Assembly (NCBI RefSeq): GCF_003369915.1
Contig: NC_046676.1
Coordinates: 22,692,001-22,756,000, forward strand
Direction of reading: 5' to 3'
Source: Drosophila miranda
Taxonomy: Eukaryota > Arthropoda > Insecta > Diptera > Drosophilidae
DNA length: 64,000 nt
Each line of letters begins with the position of its first letter. Within the stretch, counting starts at the first letter, position 1. The notes below the pieces were generated by a model. It made no database searches. It was not told the origin of the DNA and saw nothing but the letters and a program-made list of their open reading frames with translations. Positions 13,181 through 26,851 of the stretch are shown here, one piece after another. The translations under genes were made by a program, and so were the position numbers.

Positions 13181-14282
13181 ATTTTGAATCGAAATCAGCG
13201 GTGTGAAATGCTGAATTTGACGACATATGGATTAAACTTTGGTGGTATTCTTAATTACAATCTTCATCACATCTTACATTTAATTCTACTAGCCCGTGGT
13301 CGTGTTCTTATCAGTACCGATTCGCGCGCAGTATCGTTTTGAAATTTTCATTTCATGTGTTACATTTCTGTTTTCGTTTTCCAACACTGAAATTGTTCAG
13401 CACCTGCTTTGGTTCACGTCTCGGATCCTATGGCTGTCCATTAGGTTCACGTCTCGGATCTGTCTAGATATATTATGACTGGCTCTTATACTCCTGACAG
13501 CCGAGCAGCAAACCAGTCCTCTATCGTATTAATACACCATTTGTTGGCATACAGACAAACATTACCGTGGTATCTACGGCAAAGCAGCGTAAGTTACTCG
13601 CGCAAAATAAAATAAAATATCATACTTATAGGGCGCTATACCGTAAATATTACGATTAATATGCTTCCCAGAGATGTGCTGTGCTAATCACGTAAATGCC
13701 GTGCTGCCTATCGTCTTTTTGTTGCGAGTCGATTATTGCTTATCAAATTTAAATGGCCAGAAATGGCACGGCGCTATTGGCACCACACTACATTACTTGC
13801 TTCCCAATTTTCAACGTTCTAGAAATGAAAAGATGGTCTAATTTGGATTGAAAAGTCGCTCACATTTAATGAATTAACTCGTTATAATTTCACACAAGGA
13901 GAATGAAGCTTAAATATTTTACAATATATAGTTTGGTTTTTGTAGATATAAAAGTACAGTATGGGTGTGTACATCACATGCTGATGCTGGGGTTAGCGGC
14001 GCGGCACAGTCGAAAGCGTTTCGAAGATGTTCTGTTTCCGTAGATCTGATCTCGCTTCTAGGTAGCAATTTACATTAAATATATATCGTTTAACTTTGGT
14101 ATTAAACTAGATTTATGCTTAATTAATTAATTAATTAATTTACTTATGGCTAGCACTACTTCTTCTGGTTACATTTAAGAGGGGAGCGGGGCCTTAATCG
14201 AATAGTTTTTCTGTTGTTGTTTCTGTTGCTGTTCTTCTGAAGAGTCGATGGCTGGCTCTGGATCTGGCTCTGACGGAGCCCG
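13181..14282 (-). other. Presumed 3' UTR of wdp / convergent intergenic DNA
   Basis: There is no ORF of substance between the gene A polyA signal and the wdp stop codon. The sequence is AT-rich, as expected for a fly 3' UTR, and contains an (AATT)n run near 14117-14140 and a 17-bp direct repeat (13411-13427 and 13444-13460). I did not find a clear AATAAA on the - strand, so the wdp cleavage site is not fixed. Confidence 0.4.
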
Positions 14283-16343
14283 TCAGTGTCCCACACCATT
14301 GCCGTTGACGGTAAGCTGCACCTGATGTGTGGGGACGACGGGCCGCACGGGGGTACTGATAATGTCCCCGGCATTGGACTTGCTGCGGGTGACCAACATC
14401 GGAGTCTTGGGCTTAGGCGTCTCCGTCAGCTTGATCTTCACGCGACCCGTCTCGGGCGAGTAGACCGGAGAGTAGCGGCCCGATTTGGGCGAGGATGGCA
14501 GGAAAGTGCTATCCGGCTCGTTGTTGTTCTGCTCATCAGGAGATCCGGTTCCGCTGCCGCCCTGTGGGTGCTGGGCGTATTTGGAGGCGCGTGGTGACTG
14601 TGGAGTGGGGTAACGGGGTGTTATGGGGTAGTACTCGTGTGGGGCAGGCTCATTGATGCTGGGCACCTCCTTGGCGGCTCCGTTGGCCGAGCCGTTGCCG
14701 TTAAGAAGCGGCTGTTGATTGGCTCCGTCCTTGGCGTCGCCGTTGTCGTACGGCTTTTTGACTATCTGCGCCTCGTCCAGCTTGGTCTTCTCCCCGATGA
14801 GCGGTGAGTGCTCGAGGCCATGCCCGTTCTTGGTCAACGGCTTGCCCAGGTTCTTCTTGTCCATGTCGAGGAGCTCCGTCTGGCGCTGAGCCTCGGCGTC
14901 GCGAGCAGCCACGTTACTGTCGTACTTGCAGCGCTTGATGGCCACAAAGAGGATCAGTCCAACCACCACCAGGCCGATCACGGCTAGCAGGTAGTAAATG
15001 GCGTTGCTGTCGTCCTTTACTTGGGCAGTCTGAATGTCCGCGGATTTCGTGCTGTCATCGATGGGTCCGTCGGTGACCACCTCCTGGTGTCGGGTTTCCG
15101 TATCCAGTTTGGTCTGTACCACCGGCACAATCACTCCCTCCTGCACGGGCTCCTGTTCGCCCTCCGAACCCTCGAAAATGCCGATACCCGAGTTCTTGAA
15201 GATGTCCGGAGTTACGGGCGTCTCTATGGGTTGGTTGTCGATATCGTTATCGTTGTCATCGGGATGTCCCTCTTCCTGGTCGTCGTCCGAGCCAATGGGA
15301 ATGTTGGCTATGGCTGGCATAATGAGAATGCCTCCACCACTGCCGGAGCCCTCGTTGTCCTCTTCCTCCTCGTCGTTCACAATGTGCTCCACAATTGGCG
15401 CGGCGGTGGTGTCGGAAAGAGGTACTTCCACGGCCGCCTCCTCGGGCAGGGAGAGTTCCATGTTGGTCTCGCTCAGGTCGCCGGAGCCTTCGACTTCGTC
15501 ACCGGGCAGTGGCTCCTGTGGGGAACGAGCCACCTTCTTGGGCTTGCTCTGGGTCTTCGTCTTCCCATCAAAGGGCAGGAAGTCCTTGCCCAATTCCTCC
15601 TCCTCCTCCTCCTCGTGCTCACCGGAGGCGGCCGCCGGCTGGTCACCCATCATCAGCTCATTCTCGTCGGCCTCTGGGGTGAACCATCCGCGACCCTCCT
15701 TCTGGCAGATATCCGACTGCTTCAGCTGCAACCAGGACTTTCCCTTCACCTCCACCGGGTGGCTGCAGACCACGGGGTGCTCCATGTAGACGTGACGCTC
15801 CTGCAGCCAGTTTCGCACCTCCAAGGTCTTGCACGAGCAGTTGATGTCGTTGTGACCGATCTCCAGCTGCTGCAGGTGCTGCAGGTGGGTGATTTCGATG
15901 GGCAGGTTCGTGATGCCGTTGTGCTGCAGGTTCAGAATCTGCAGGTTCAGCGGCAGCTTCACCAGCTTGGCGGAGGTCAGGCGGTTGTGCTTCAGGTTGA
16001 GCTTCTTGATCCGCTTGCTCAGGTGACCGAGCTCGTGGAGCTCGTTGTGCGACAGGTCCACGGATGTGAGATCCGGCAGCTTGTCCAGCACGTGGCCGAA
16101 GCGGGTCAGCCCCAGGTAGGATAGGTCGATGGAATGCATGGGTATCGACGAGTGGATCGGCCCCTCGGCCAGCAGCAGGCCCTTGGTGCTGTTGCACTTG
16201 AGATGGTACAGTGGTTTGTGCGTGTACTGCGACAGAGAACAACTGCAGTCCTCCGGGCAGTGGGCGGCAGGTGTGGGCGTGGCTGCAGCGGCCACAATCA
16301 GGAGCAGGGCCATCAAGGCGGACAGAGCTGTCGAGCGCTCCAT
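14283..16343 (-). CDS. wdp: Windpipe, LRR transmembrane proteoglycan
   Basis: A single coding exon encodes 686 residues. It shows a signal peptide (about 1-26), an LRRNT (HCPEDCSCS and on), about four LRRs (70-180), an LRRCT (NCSCKTLEVRNWLQ to SDIC), and a long acidic stalk. The stalk contains EHEEEEEEE near 243 and Ser-Gly sites in acidic context near 284 (VEGSGD), 328 (EGSGSGGG) and 391 (EGSEGE). A membrane span follows at about 447-469 and then a Ser/Pro-rich cytoplasmic tail. The domain order and stalk match Drosophila Windpipe, known as a chondroitin sulfate proteoglycan that dampens Hedgehog signalling and promotes endocytosis of the JAK/STAT receptor Domeless; the Ser-Gly dipeptides are the likely glycosaminoglycan sites. 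On the - strand an acceptor (CAG|G at 16352/16351) lies just before the ATG, so the 5' UTR is spliced and the promoter lies well upstream. Confidence 0.93.
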   Translation of the reverse strand: MERSTALSALMALLLIVAAAATPTPAAHCPEDCSCSLSQYTHKPLYHLKCNSTKGLLLAEGPIHSSIPMHSIDLSYLGLTRFGHVLDKLPDLTSVDLSHNELHELGHLSKRIKKLNLKHNRLTSAKLVKLPLNLQILNLQHNGITNLPIEITHLQHLQQLEIGHNDINCSCKTLEVRNWLQERHVYMEHPVVCSHPVEVKGKSWLQLKQSDICQKEGRGWFTPEADENELMMGDQPAAASGEHEEEEEEELGKDFLPFDGKTKTQSKPKKVARSPQEPLPGDEVEGSGDLSETNMELSLPEEAAVEVPLSDTTAAPIVEHIVNDEEEEDNEGSGSGGGILIMPAIANIPIGSDDDQEEGHPDDNDNDIDNQPIETPVTPDIFKNSGIGIFEGSEGEQEPVQEGVIVPVVQTKLDTETRHQEVVTDGPIDDSTKSADIQTAQVKDDSNAIYYLLAVIGLVVVGLILFVAIKRCKYDSNVAARDAEAQRQTELLDMDKKNLGKPLTKNGHGLEHSPLIGEKTKLDEAQIVKKPYDNGDAKDGANQQPLLNGNGSANGAAKEVPSINEPAPHEYYPITPRYPTPQSPRASKYAQHPQGGSGTGSPDEQNNNEPDSTFLPSSPKSGRYSPVYSPETGRVKIKLTETPKPKTPMLVTRSKSNAGDIISTPVRPVVPTHQVQLTVNGNGVGH

Positions 16344-18881
16344 TTCTGTGCCTGTTATTGGGGGTATGTGGGGTATGGCAGTGAGTCTTCCTTCCTTCTA
16401 CTTTGTTGCTGGATGTCTTATCTGGAAGAAATCGGAAAATAATTGAGATTTTAGTATCTTAGAAAATTTCGTTCTAGAATTGATTCACTTAAGCAGAAAT
16501 TGTATTACAAACCGATCATACAATATATATCTGCGAGGAGGTACTTTCTCTCTCTATATATGTATATATATATGGTATATATAGGGAGCAGGGGCGGAGC
16601 TCTTTTTGACAAACCCAAACGGCAACACCTTTGAACGGAAAGTAACGTAGTTTGATCGCAGCGATCGGAATCGGTTATCTCTGCCTGGCAACCTGTCTTC
16701 GTCACTGGTTGCGTCATACCCTACTCCTCGATTTCTAAATTTCGTCTTCTTTCTGGTCTCTCCGCACTCCTTCTCTTTCTTGCAACCCCATCGACAGTCG
16801 TTATCGATGTTAGATGTGGTTATCGCCGCCTGTTCAAACCCTAGAATTGGACGTTATCTCTGCCCGAAGGGTAATTAATACTTCACCCTCTATTTCCTAT
16901 TCCAGTTTTGGCAGCTCCGTGACATCAGCAAGGCACCTGACCCAGCAAAGAAAACAAAACCCACACAACCCACGCAAATCAGTTGTGATAGAAATGAGTC
17001 AGGGCTTAAAGTGAATCTCTGGCTGATAGTCGTCGACAGATGATTAATCTGTCCGATCAGGGCGGTACGAGAGGTTAAGGCTGCGGGGTCTTCAGCTGCA
17101 CTCGTAATCGGAGCGGATCAGATCGGATCGGATCAGGGCAGAGCAGAGCAGTGCAGTGCAGCGGCTCACTTTTAATCTTCATCTTTGAGGACTGCCTGGC
17201 CCGTGCGAGCGAGTGCCGCTTGTGCCATTTATTATTGTCCGGAGACAACGCAAACTGATTGACGGCTGTCTCGTGGATGCAATTTAAGTGCAACTGGCGC
17301 TCGCTCTGGACCCGATCCCCATCCACATCCCCTGCCCAATGATAAGCCCGGCTCATCTGTATGCGTCCGTCTTTGACCGCAAAAAGTGTCGCGTCGTGGA
17401 ACATGGAAAATTGAATGTGGAGCGGGGAACGTGAAGCGGGGTAGATAGAGCGGGAACAATAGAGATACACAGAGATACTCAGACTGTCTAATCCTAATCA
17501 TCAGATACACGGATACACCACCGGCGAAGATGCCTTGTCTGGGCATCTGTCTGATGGGATCTAAATAGAAGACGGCCCCCATCTCAATTTGCAATTGGCG
17601 ATCGGCAACGGTGCAACGAGGGGGCGGGTTGGGGCGGCGCACTTGAATTATTCAACAGTTGCAGCATTCGTTGCATTTGCATGTCGTTCGAGAGCTGAAA
17701 TCAGAGCCGGCAGATCTGTCCCTGGAGCAGGGCGGGAGGACGGTTCTGGGTTCGGATCTGGGGATCTGCGACGAAGGGTTGTACACGTGTCTCTCTCCGG
17801 GGCTTCCTGCGCTGGCAGTTCAGTTGCCCCTTGGGTTGGCGCAACCTTCGGTTCGATGAGGCAGCAAATCCGAGCAGGGTTTTTGTTCTTCATAAATATG
17901 CAGAGGCATGAAATCAGCAGCTGCAGCCACTGCTGGGCGAGTAATTGAGGCATTCGCATTCGCTGCTGCTCTCCCCCGGCCCTCCGGCTGCACCCTTCTC
18001 GCCCTGATGCTGCCCCCTGGGTGAGGCACGAAATGCCAACTGGAAATGAGGCGTCACAGGGGCACATGCAAAAATAAATCTCCCCTGGAATCTTTTGCGC
18101 CCCAAGGTCAGTGTCATTATGCCGGCCACTCATCCGTAAACGGCTCTCGGACGCATGAAAAGTGGTCTTCAGCCAAATTGTGTCACTTGCTTTTGGTTAA
18201 GCTGCAACCAAACAGCCACAACTCACAAATGTCTTCTTCAAATGGCCTGACTGTGGCTCTGGCTCTCTGCATTTGGCTTCGGTGTTGACAAATTGCCGGG
18301 ACTTGGACTGGGACTGGGAATGGGACAGCGACTGGGGCCTCATACGTGGAACTTTCACCGGGCCGAGAGGGGGCCGGGCATCTATCAAAATCTGTCAATT
18401 GGTGAATTGGTAATTTGCAGCTGCCACCTGCTCCTGCTGCTGGTGCTGCTTGCCGCAGCCAAATGCAATCTAAATGCGGTTAATTGCATTTGGCCAAAAT
18501 CTGCAACTCGATCTAGAGATGATCTTCTCCGCTATCATAATTCGATCACGGGCTTTGACTTAATTGCCTCTAGTAGCAGTCCCCGCCTCCTGCCTCCTGC
18601 CTCTCATCCGACCATACCATACCCTTTGAAGCTGGGGCGACAGGAAACTGAAATTAGAACAGGCACACAGAGGGGAAGGGAGAGAAGCGAAAGGCGGGGG
18701 ATGGCGATGGCGATGGCGATGCCGATGGGGTTGAAAGTATTCAGCAAATGCCACTTGATGGCACAGAAAACGAAAAAAAAAACTTAAAACCGTTTGCAAA
18801 TTGAAAGAAATCAGCGCCAGACAACCGCTAAAATCTTAAACGATGACAAATGCTCAACCTTGACTGAGACAACCAGAGGAA

Positions 18882-18914
18882 GGGAAAGAGAAAGAGAAAG
18901 AGAAAGAGAAAGGG
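18882..18914. repeat. (GAAAGA)n purine microsatellite
   Basis: About five GAAAGA units occur in a purine-only run. It is simple sequence inside the presumed wdp intron and has no coding role. Confidence 0.8.
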
Positions 18915-21900
18915 AGGGGTAGAGAGACCAGATACCAGAGGCGGAGAACAATCTCGAGTTTCTGTATTTCAAGTTCCGCTGGAAATATCGCTATCGCCTC
19001 CATCCAACTCGTTCTCTCCCAAAAACAGAAAAATCCCAAACGAAAAAAATAAATAAAATCGAAACGAAACGAAACGAAAGAAAGGGAAAAATTAAATCAC
19101 GTCATGCTGCGAGATCGCTTGCAAAATAAATTGTTATTTATGTACATATATACTTATTGTATACATATTTTTAGAATTGTGCAAATCTTTTTTATACATT
19201 TCAATTCGCAAGAGCATTGTGCACACACAATAAAATATATGTAATACGTACTGAGTACTCGTGGAATGAGATTTGTTTGTTTAGCCTTTTGTTTGGCCAA
19301 ATAAATGCGCATAGAGTGGCCCCACTAGATTTACGAGATTTACGAGTACATACAATATGCAATTATGAGTATCGTATCTCTGGATTCAAATGAGTGCAAC
19401 CATCCAGAGTTTTGTCAATCACAAGACCCAGATGTTGTGTGCAGAAAACATTCTAAGTTTTTAACTTCTGGCAGAAACCATTCTAAAAACTCACAATATT
19501 TCTTCATACGAGTATTTTCTCTTTCGAACTCAAAATAAAGAAACAAAAAACTGATGACGCCAGACAATTAAAACATCAGGTGATTCGGCTGTGCGGCTAT
19601 TTTACCTGTTGAAGAAAAAACTGAGCGGAGTCGCGGCGAACGCTAATGTGGTGTGGTGACCGCATTAAGACAACAAAACTCTGAAAAACTCTGAAAAAAC
19701 GCGAAAAAACCGCCAAAGCCAGAGATGACGTCTAACTTTAGCTTGTGACTCAATCTCTATATCAATCAATGGATGGATTCGGATTTGGCCACCACAGCTC
19801 TCAGTCTTGGCCATTCACAGTATTCAGAATGTTCATTCAAGGCGATCGTCATAGACAAAGAAGCGGCACAGGCGGCACTGGGCGGCACATGCGGCCTGCG
19901 GCAAGCGGCAAGCGGCGGGCGGAAGGTAAATTAGCATATATTCTAATTTCTGTGCGACTCCGACAACTGAACAAAACTGACAGACACTGCAGTTCAGTTC
20001 CATATAATGACCCACATAACATACTCTGAGCGCTACCAATAAACTGCCGTTTAAGTATTTTGCCATTCCACTGTTCAATCAACTGCAAATGAGCCTAAAT
20101 TTAAGCGTAACCTGAAAAACTCTTTCCCCTTCCCGCTGCCCCGTTTGACTACCGCGGCAAGTGTTTAATTGATTTCCACGAAAAGAGAGAAAACCAATCA
20201 CCGGGGCCATACATAACCAAAATATGAGTAGCGAGTGGTAGCCGAAAAAAAAGCCAAAATCAAAAATAAAAACCGTAAAGAAGAGGGGGAAGAAAAGTGC
20301 AGAGAGTAAGCTTAAATTATGCGAATTATGCAAAACGTGGTTGGGCAAAAGCGGGAACAAAAAATACCGCCGAGAAACATATAAAATGTAGAGTCAATGT
20401 ACCAGATAATAACCAATGAAACCCCCCCTCGGAGACTCCCCATAACGTATACGCCACACAGAACGGGCAGAACTTGATCTGGGAACTGCCTTCTATAGCT
20501 CCTAGCACTGCGACGCACGATTTACACTTGAACTTGACCTACGAATGCCGCTGTCTCTGCCTCCTCCCATGATCTCTGTCTCCCCTTGTCTGGGCTGGCG
20601 GCCAGAAGTGTTTGCTGACAGGGAGGATTCGAGTACCCGATCCGATACGAGTATTTAGAGACCCAAAATAATCTTGACACTCGCGTTTGCTTTCAGCGGC
20701 AAAACTCTCCCTCTCAATTGGCTTCCAACACGTCGGGGAATGCAGGCGATTCTGAAAATAAACACAGAAAGAGAAAGGCTGCCACAAATATACATATGTA
20801 CGTATATTCTCATTTGTTGTTTCTACTCTTTGCCATTTCCGCTTGCAATCTATGCAAATATCACAATATCACACCCACGCCTATGCCTGATGATCCGCAT
20901 GGTCCAACATTTATTGGCGAGACGAAAAACCTAAGATTTTGTCATTGCCACAAAGAGATAGGCCAAAGATACAGACAGATTTGCTGATGGACTTGATTTG
21001 GATAGCAACGAATGTTAGTGGCAAACGCCAGTCCCCATAAATTTTGTTGTTTTTGCCAGAGCCAGAGAGGTGCGACAATAAACATGAGATGAGATCAGTA
21101 GGGGAAATACACTCGTGTGTACCACACATATGTACATATTACGATATATGTGTATCTTAGTCCCGAATCGGATACTTTGCCCACAGCAAGTGCTGACTGA
21201 TCGTTTGTTCTGATTGGCGCCGATCGAGAAAAGTTTAGTGATTAGCTTTTAATTGATACTGTTCTGAGGAATGATCTGTGGCAAGTTGTTATCCACTTAG
21301 CAGGTAGGAAATACTCGGCTGACGCGAATGACTCGAATGACACTCGGACTGACTTTTCATTGAACTTTTCTGGCATGGCATTCAATTAGAAGCACGTTAA
21401 TTTAGTCAGAGCCTAGCCGATCAATGCCTTGGAATTGTTGGAGGTTTATCAACAACACGTTTTCCTTAGATCACATCAGATCAGATCAGAACAGTTCAGA
21501 TCTGATCAGATGAGTGTGGATCAGCGGGGGCATCGCGCCACGTAGCCATAATTAGCTAAACCCGAGCTACAATGTTACGTGTAGAGGCTACCGAGAGATA
21601 CACAGATACACACTCTCGTTAATTGGCAAAAAACGATCCAGACTGTGCAGAACGCTTTGGGGAGACTGAGAGAACTACAAATGCTTCAGTTTCGGTTTCA
21701 GTTTCGGCCTCTGATGATGCAATTGACAACCAAAGTTGGACTTCAACACTCGTAGATACTAGATACTCGTTGATACAGATACGGTTTGACCAAATTAACT
21801 CATTTGAGTGGGTTACTTTCTCGGCGCTGTGGATGAAGTAAGCACCCCGCTCGACCTTCCCCTTGCCCCTCAAGATCCCACGGCAAATTGCATTCTACGA

Positions 21901-24900
21901 ATATTTCCGATTAAACAGAGTCTGAAATCGAAATCGAAAATGCATACAAATCACCTTACCACACAGTCGGAGGTGAATTGAAAATGCACATTCAAAATGT
22001 ACAATAAATCACGGGTGCCGCTCCATAAAATATCAATTGAAAGATCTATCGATTGAGCGATTCTCTTGGGGACGAAACCGGGGGGCAATTTAGTCTTTAA
22101 TCCAAACAATTTTGTGTCTAGCCGGAGAACATTTTTACGACATGCCAGAGATGCCAACGGAGACGATGCCGGTAGGCGGGTGACGGGGGGCGGAGAGACA
22201 CTTGCGTGAAATTATTTGCCAATCTGCACCTGCGAAATGCATTCCCCTCGTCACTCTGTTGTGCACTTATGTATGTACACTGCACAGCGCGGATTCAAGT
22301 TTAGTGTGGAGCAAAATTCACCATTTAAATGGGACGATGATCGAGCTTAAGAGGAATCTTTGGCATCTTTGCGCAGATGTACAGGCAGAGGCATTTAATG
22401 AGCCCGTATTTCCAAAATTTTGTTTATGAATTTCGCAAATGGAATTCCCAGAATTTCTCAATGCCCATTCCCCGCCAAAGGTGTTTCGGTCACCGAAGAG
22501 TGATTCAATTATCTCAACTTAACCGAATGATGTCATATCAATTTAACGTTATATATATTTTGGTCTTAAACACTATAAAAAAGATGACATCACAAAGAAA
22601 AAACAAGGTCTGTAAATCCCTGTTGTCTGGTGTAATCGAGAAGAGGCTTCAGTTCAAGAGCATATGCTGACCTACCCCAGAGCCATTGCAGGAGGAGGAC
22701 CTATGCATGTAGTTGCAGTGTAATTATAGACAGAGACCCGACCCATTCACATTCGAATTCCCATTCGCATTCGCATTCCCAATGGCTATTGCACAGAAGG
22801 CCAGATGACCACTTGGGCCCACATCAGAGAGGTTCATGTGCCTGGGACACTCCTCTGGACAAATTAGCCTGCGGTTAGCTGTGGTGCGGCATGGGGATGG
22901 GATGCATACGGAGATCGCATGATCTTATAGCCGTTTTTCATGGCTTCGTTTGGCAGTTGACACGTTAAGAGCACGCACGTTTGTCGGACCATTTAAGTGG
23001 CCCCGACATCGGCATCGGCATCGTCATCTTGGCCATTGCCACTGGCACACAGAAGATGGAGCAGCAGATACTATAGAGCAGAGAGGTGAAGAGGGCGAGA
23101 GAGCGGGACAGCGTTCGAGCGGCATTTGACAGTTATGACCACTTGTTGCTTTATTTTTAGAGCCAAAAACGGCTAGGCCAGTTAGCAGAGCCAGGCAAAA
23201 GCCGGCCGGCCGGCACCCACAGACAGCTTAAGCGAAAAGCCAAAAGCAACAGCAAATCCCCAAAGACTGGACTGGTTTGCTTCGTGATGATGACGGCGCT
23301 GAATGAGACTCGACTCTGTCTCCAGTCTCGGTCTCGGTTTCGGTCTCAGTTCCAGTTCCTCCCTGTCTGAGTCTCAGAGACCTCTCAGAGCAGCCGAAAA
23401 AGCGAAAAGGCCTCCCGCTCTTGATCTTGGAGGAACGAATGCCAATCTCGTGTTTATACAACTCAATTCGGGCCTTGATTTACCTACCTATAAGACATGC
23501 ATACGGGCGATCCTCTCGGTTCAGGCTGCGCAGAGCAGAGAGCTGCAAGAAACAGATAAAACGGGAAGTTAATGTCACTGATTCGAGAGTGCACACGGAG
23601 CACGGAGCACGGAGGACGGATCACGGAGGGGCTTTGGAAGACATTGAGAGGCAGCCACTCAGGTGACTTGCATAAAGAGTTTCTATTTAGCTGGCAATTA
23701 TTTGCTGGCTTTGATTTTAATTGCGCGTAATTAAAGTTTTAATTGTCGGCCCGACTAAATCCATTTTTAACGAACTTTGCCTCAGAGACACAGTCAGTCG
23801 TCTGTCATTCCTCGGGATGCATGTGGCATGACCGTTGTTGCTGTTTTGACTGCTGCTGCAGCTGCAGTGCCTTTTGTTATTAATTTCCATCGTCAGCTAA
23901 TCTTAATTGCCGACAATCAAAAAGAAGTGTGAAAGTTTCGATCATGTGGCGCCCAAAAAAAAAGTCTCCAGAGAAAAGGAAATGAAAATCAAATGAAAAT
24001 AAATCTGAAACCTGTTCCAGGGTCAACAGACTTTCGGATGAAAATCTATCCTCAAGTGCAGCCGAAGAATTGTATGCCATATTTTCTCTATAAATACCCA
24101 TAATCAAATATCAAATTAGCAGAATAATCAACATTCTTATTAGAAAATAATAAAAACCACTCAGCGTTTCTCAGGGCGTTGTTTTCCGAGGCCTTTGGCG
24201 GCAGAAAAAACAGTTGCAAAGAGCCAACAACCTGTGGCTTTAGCTTTAGCTGATTGCTATGCATCAGACGTGACCGAAAATATTGTCACGTAATCCGTGG
24301 ACTCCCACAGAAGTGTGGCTGTCGATTGTGAATGGAATTGGTGGTGTGGAATGGTGTGGAGTGGAGTCGCTTACTCATATGACAATGCTTCTAATATAGT
24401 CAGCAGCATCGAAAGCCAGACGAGGTCAACGTTTGATGGCTGAGCATATTTAAATGAGCTCCCATTGATGACCCAATCGAGTCGGCTGGCAGCTGCCTGC
24501 CGCACTGTAGCTGCGGCATCTGTTGCCACCTGCCATAGAGATCGGGATGAAGCAGATCTCTTCGCTTTTGAACTTGAATTCTACGCCGAAAAGAAAAACA
24601 ATCTTTGAAATGTTTACAAATCGGAAATTCCTCTCGCACCCAACCACGTGGTAAACAATAAGCTCTGGTCCAGTCTGCGTCATAGATTCCCTAGAGAAGT
24701 CCCCCTATGTGCGTTCATATTCGCTACCCTCTCCCTCCGGGTTTCCGAATTCCCTTTTCCAGCTGTGACAACATTCGTAGAGCTTTTCACACAATCTCTG
24801 GGGCGGGCGGCTTATCTTATCGCCCGACATTTGTTAATTATAGATAGAACCCAACAACAACAATAAAAACGAACAGCGACGAAAACACTGTCCCCAACGC

Positions 24901-26821
24901 CACACAGTCATGTGCACTTGAGCTCTTGGATTTCTGGGACTCATTTGCGTTTTCGTTAGATCGTTACTGTCGCTCTGGCTCTAGCTCTGGCTCTGCCCAA
25001 CTCTGAGTGTTCGAATGCACTCCAATGCCGAGGCATTTCCCATTTACCCCCACTCTGGTGTTGCTGTTGCCCAATGATAATGTTTTGATTGTGGCTCGAT
25101 AACAGCTTGTTTTGCCTTATCGAAACACACATTTGTTGCTCATCCCCGTCACAAAAAATATACAAAAAATACCAAAACTTCTGTATCTAATGGGGACAAG
25201 GTTGACACATCCACCAAAAATGGGACCATGAAGTGCACGCCAAAGCTCTAGGCGGCACTGGCAGCTCGCCGATGCAATGCCACAATGACGATGACGCCTC
25301 GTCACTCTCAAATTGCTGTGGGCGGAGGGGGGCGGAGGCGAAACGTAGGAGAGTTTGAAAATCGAAACCTCAGACGGTAGGCGCCAAATCACACAATGAA
25401 CCCAAGGGGAAAGCAAACAAGGGAGCATTTAAGCATTAGTGAACTTGAGACCGACCAGAACTTCAAAGAAACAGCATTCGTTCGTTTCTGATAAGCAAAT
25501 TTGTATAATTTTGAAAAGTCTTAAAATTGATAAGACGGGCAACATTCGAGGGAATTTCATTTCATTTAGTTTACGAAAGACAGTTTACCAGACATTGGGC
25601 GCCAAATATTTAATCAGAGATCCAAAAATAGCGAAATATTTTAGAGGCAATAAATCTGAATTCGAATCAATTGACCAGAAAACCGAACTCCCTTCACACA
25701 TTGCTAATTTCGTATGCTTTTGGAATGAAAACTCTTCAATCTTGGAGGAACTGGAACGTTGATAAGGAAACAATATTTACATAGAATTCCGGAAATGTTG
25801 CTCAAAAGAACATTCCGTCTGTGTAGGTTATCGAGAAGTGAAATTGGCGAACCTCAGAGTAGAGATAAGTTTTTTTTTCTAGAGAGAGCCACCCGCAGAT
25901 ACACACGATATTAGATGGCACCCACTAACCATTTTGTGGAGAGCTTTTCGCTCAGACCCCAGTTTTGTTGGCCATAAAACCGATGCTCGGAAATGGCATG
26001 AAAAACAGTATAGAGTTTGCACTCGCACACATCTGTGAATTATGTGCTGGAAATTAGCACCTTCGAGCTGCGAGTGGGCCTCTCGAGTTAGAGCTGTATC
26101 TGTAGCTGGAGTTGGAGTTGGGGTTGGGGAAGTGTTACGTAAGAGCTGAAGTTTATAGCTCAAGCGGAAGATCCACCTTCGCAGTGTCTATCGTCTCTGG
26201 CTCTGGCTCTGCCCAAGTCAAAGAAGATTGATACTCTCATTAGGTGGTGACGCTGCATGACTTGTGTGAATTTGTTTCTGTGTTTCTTTTTTACTTGACA
26301 AGCGGCAATTCGAACTAATAATATTTCTGGCTAAAATGATTCACACTGCGAAATAAATGGACTTGCAGTGCGCCCACCCTGTGGGGCTAATATGGCTGAC
26401 ATGAGTAAACAATCGAATTTTGACCACAAACACAAACAGGGAAAAGTGAAATTTCAGAAAGAATATCTTTCAGAAAGATAGCTATCCGTATCTGGATGAT
26501 TCAACAAGCATCAGACGCGACGCTTGCGGTTTCCAATTGTTTTACGTAAACGATTCCGAATTGCACGACACGGCACAGAAAGCTCGCCAGGTTCGAGTTC
26601 GAGTGGCGGCTCGTCGCTGTATAGGGTAGGTAGAGAGGTACATTGGTACACGTATAGGTAGATACATAGGTAGGTAGACAGGGGCCCCGAGGGTGTTGGG
26701 GTTGGGGTTGCTACTCGAACTACTCATATAGAGCTGGGATTTCACATGAATGCGTGTGCCTGTTTGTCTGTCTGTCCGGTCTCGTCGTACATAAGTTTGC
26801 AATCGCTGAGATCGGTTTAAG

Positions 26822-26851
26822 TGCCCGTACCCGTACCCGAACCCGTACCCA
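26822..26851. repeat. (CCCGTA)n short minisatellite
   Basis: Four to five imperfect CCCGTA/CCCGAA units occur in tandem, in non-coding DNA. Confidence 0.75.

Noticed and set aside
15021..16124. 367-codon ORF on the + strand
   Set aside because: It lies wholly antisense to the wdp coding exon; its Leu/Val/Gln pattern is the reverse-strand shadow of LRR codons, with no domain of its own.
25439..25762. 107-codon open frame
   Set aside because: AT-rich, no recognised motif, no promoter or splice context; frames of this length are expected by chance in 29 kb of non-coding DNA.
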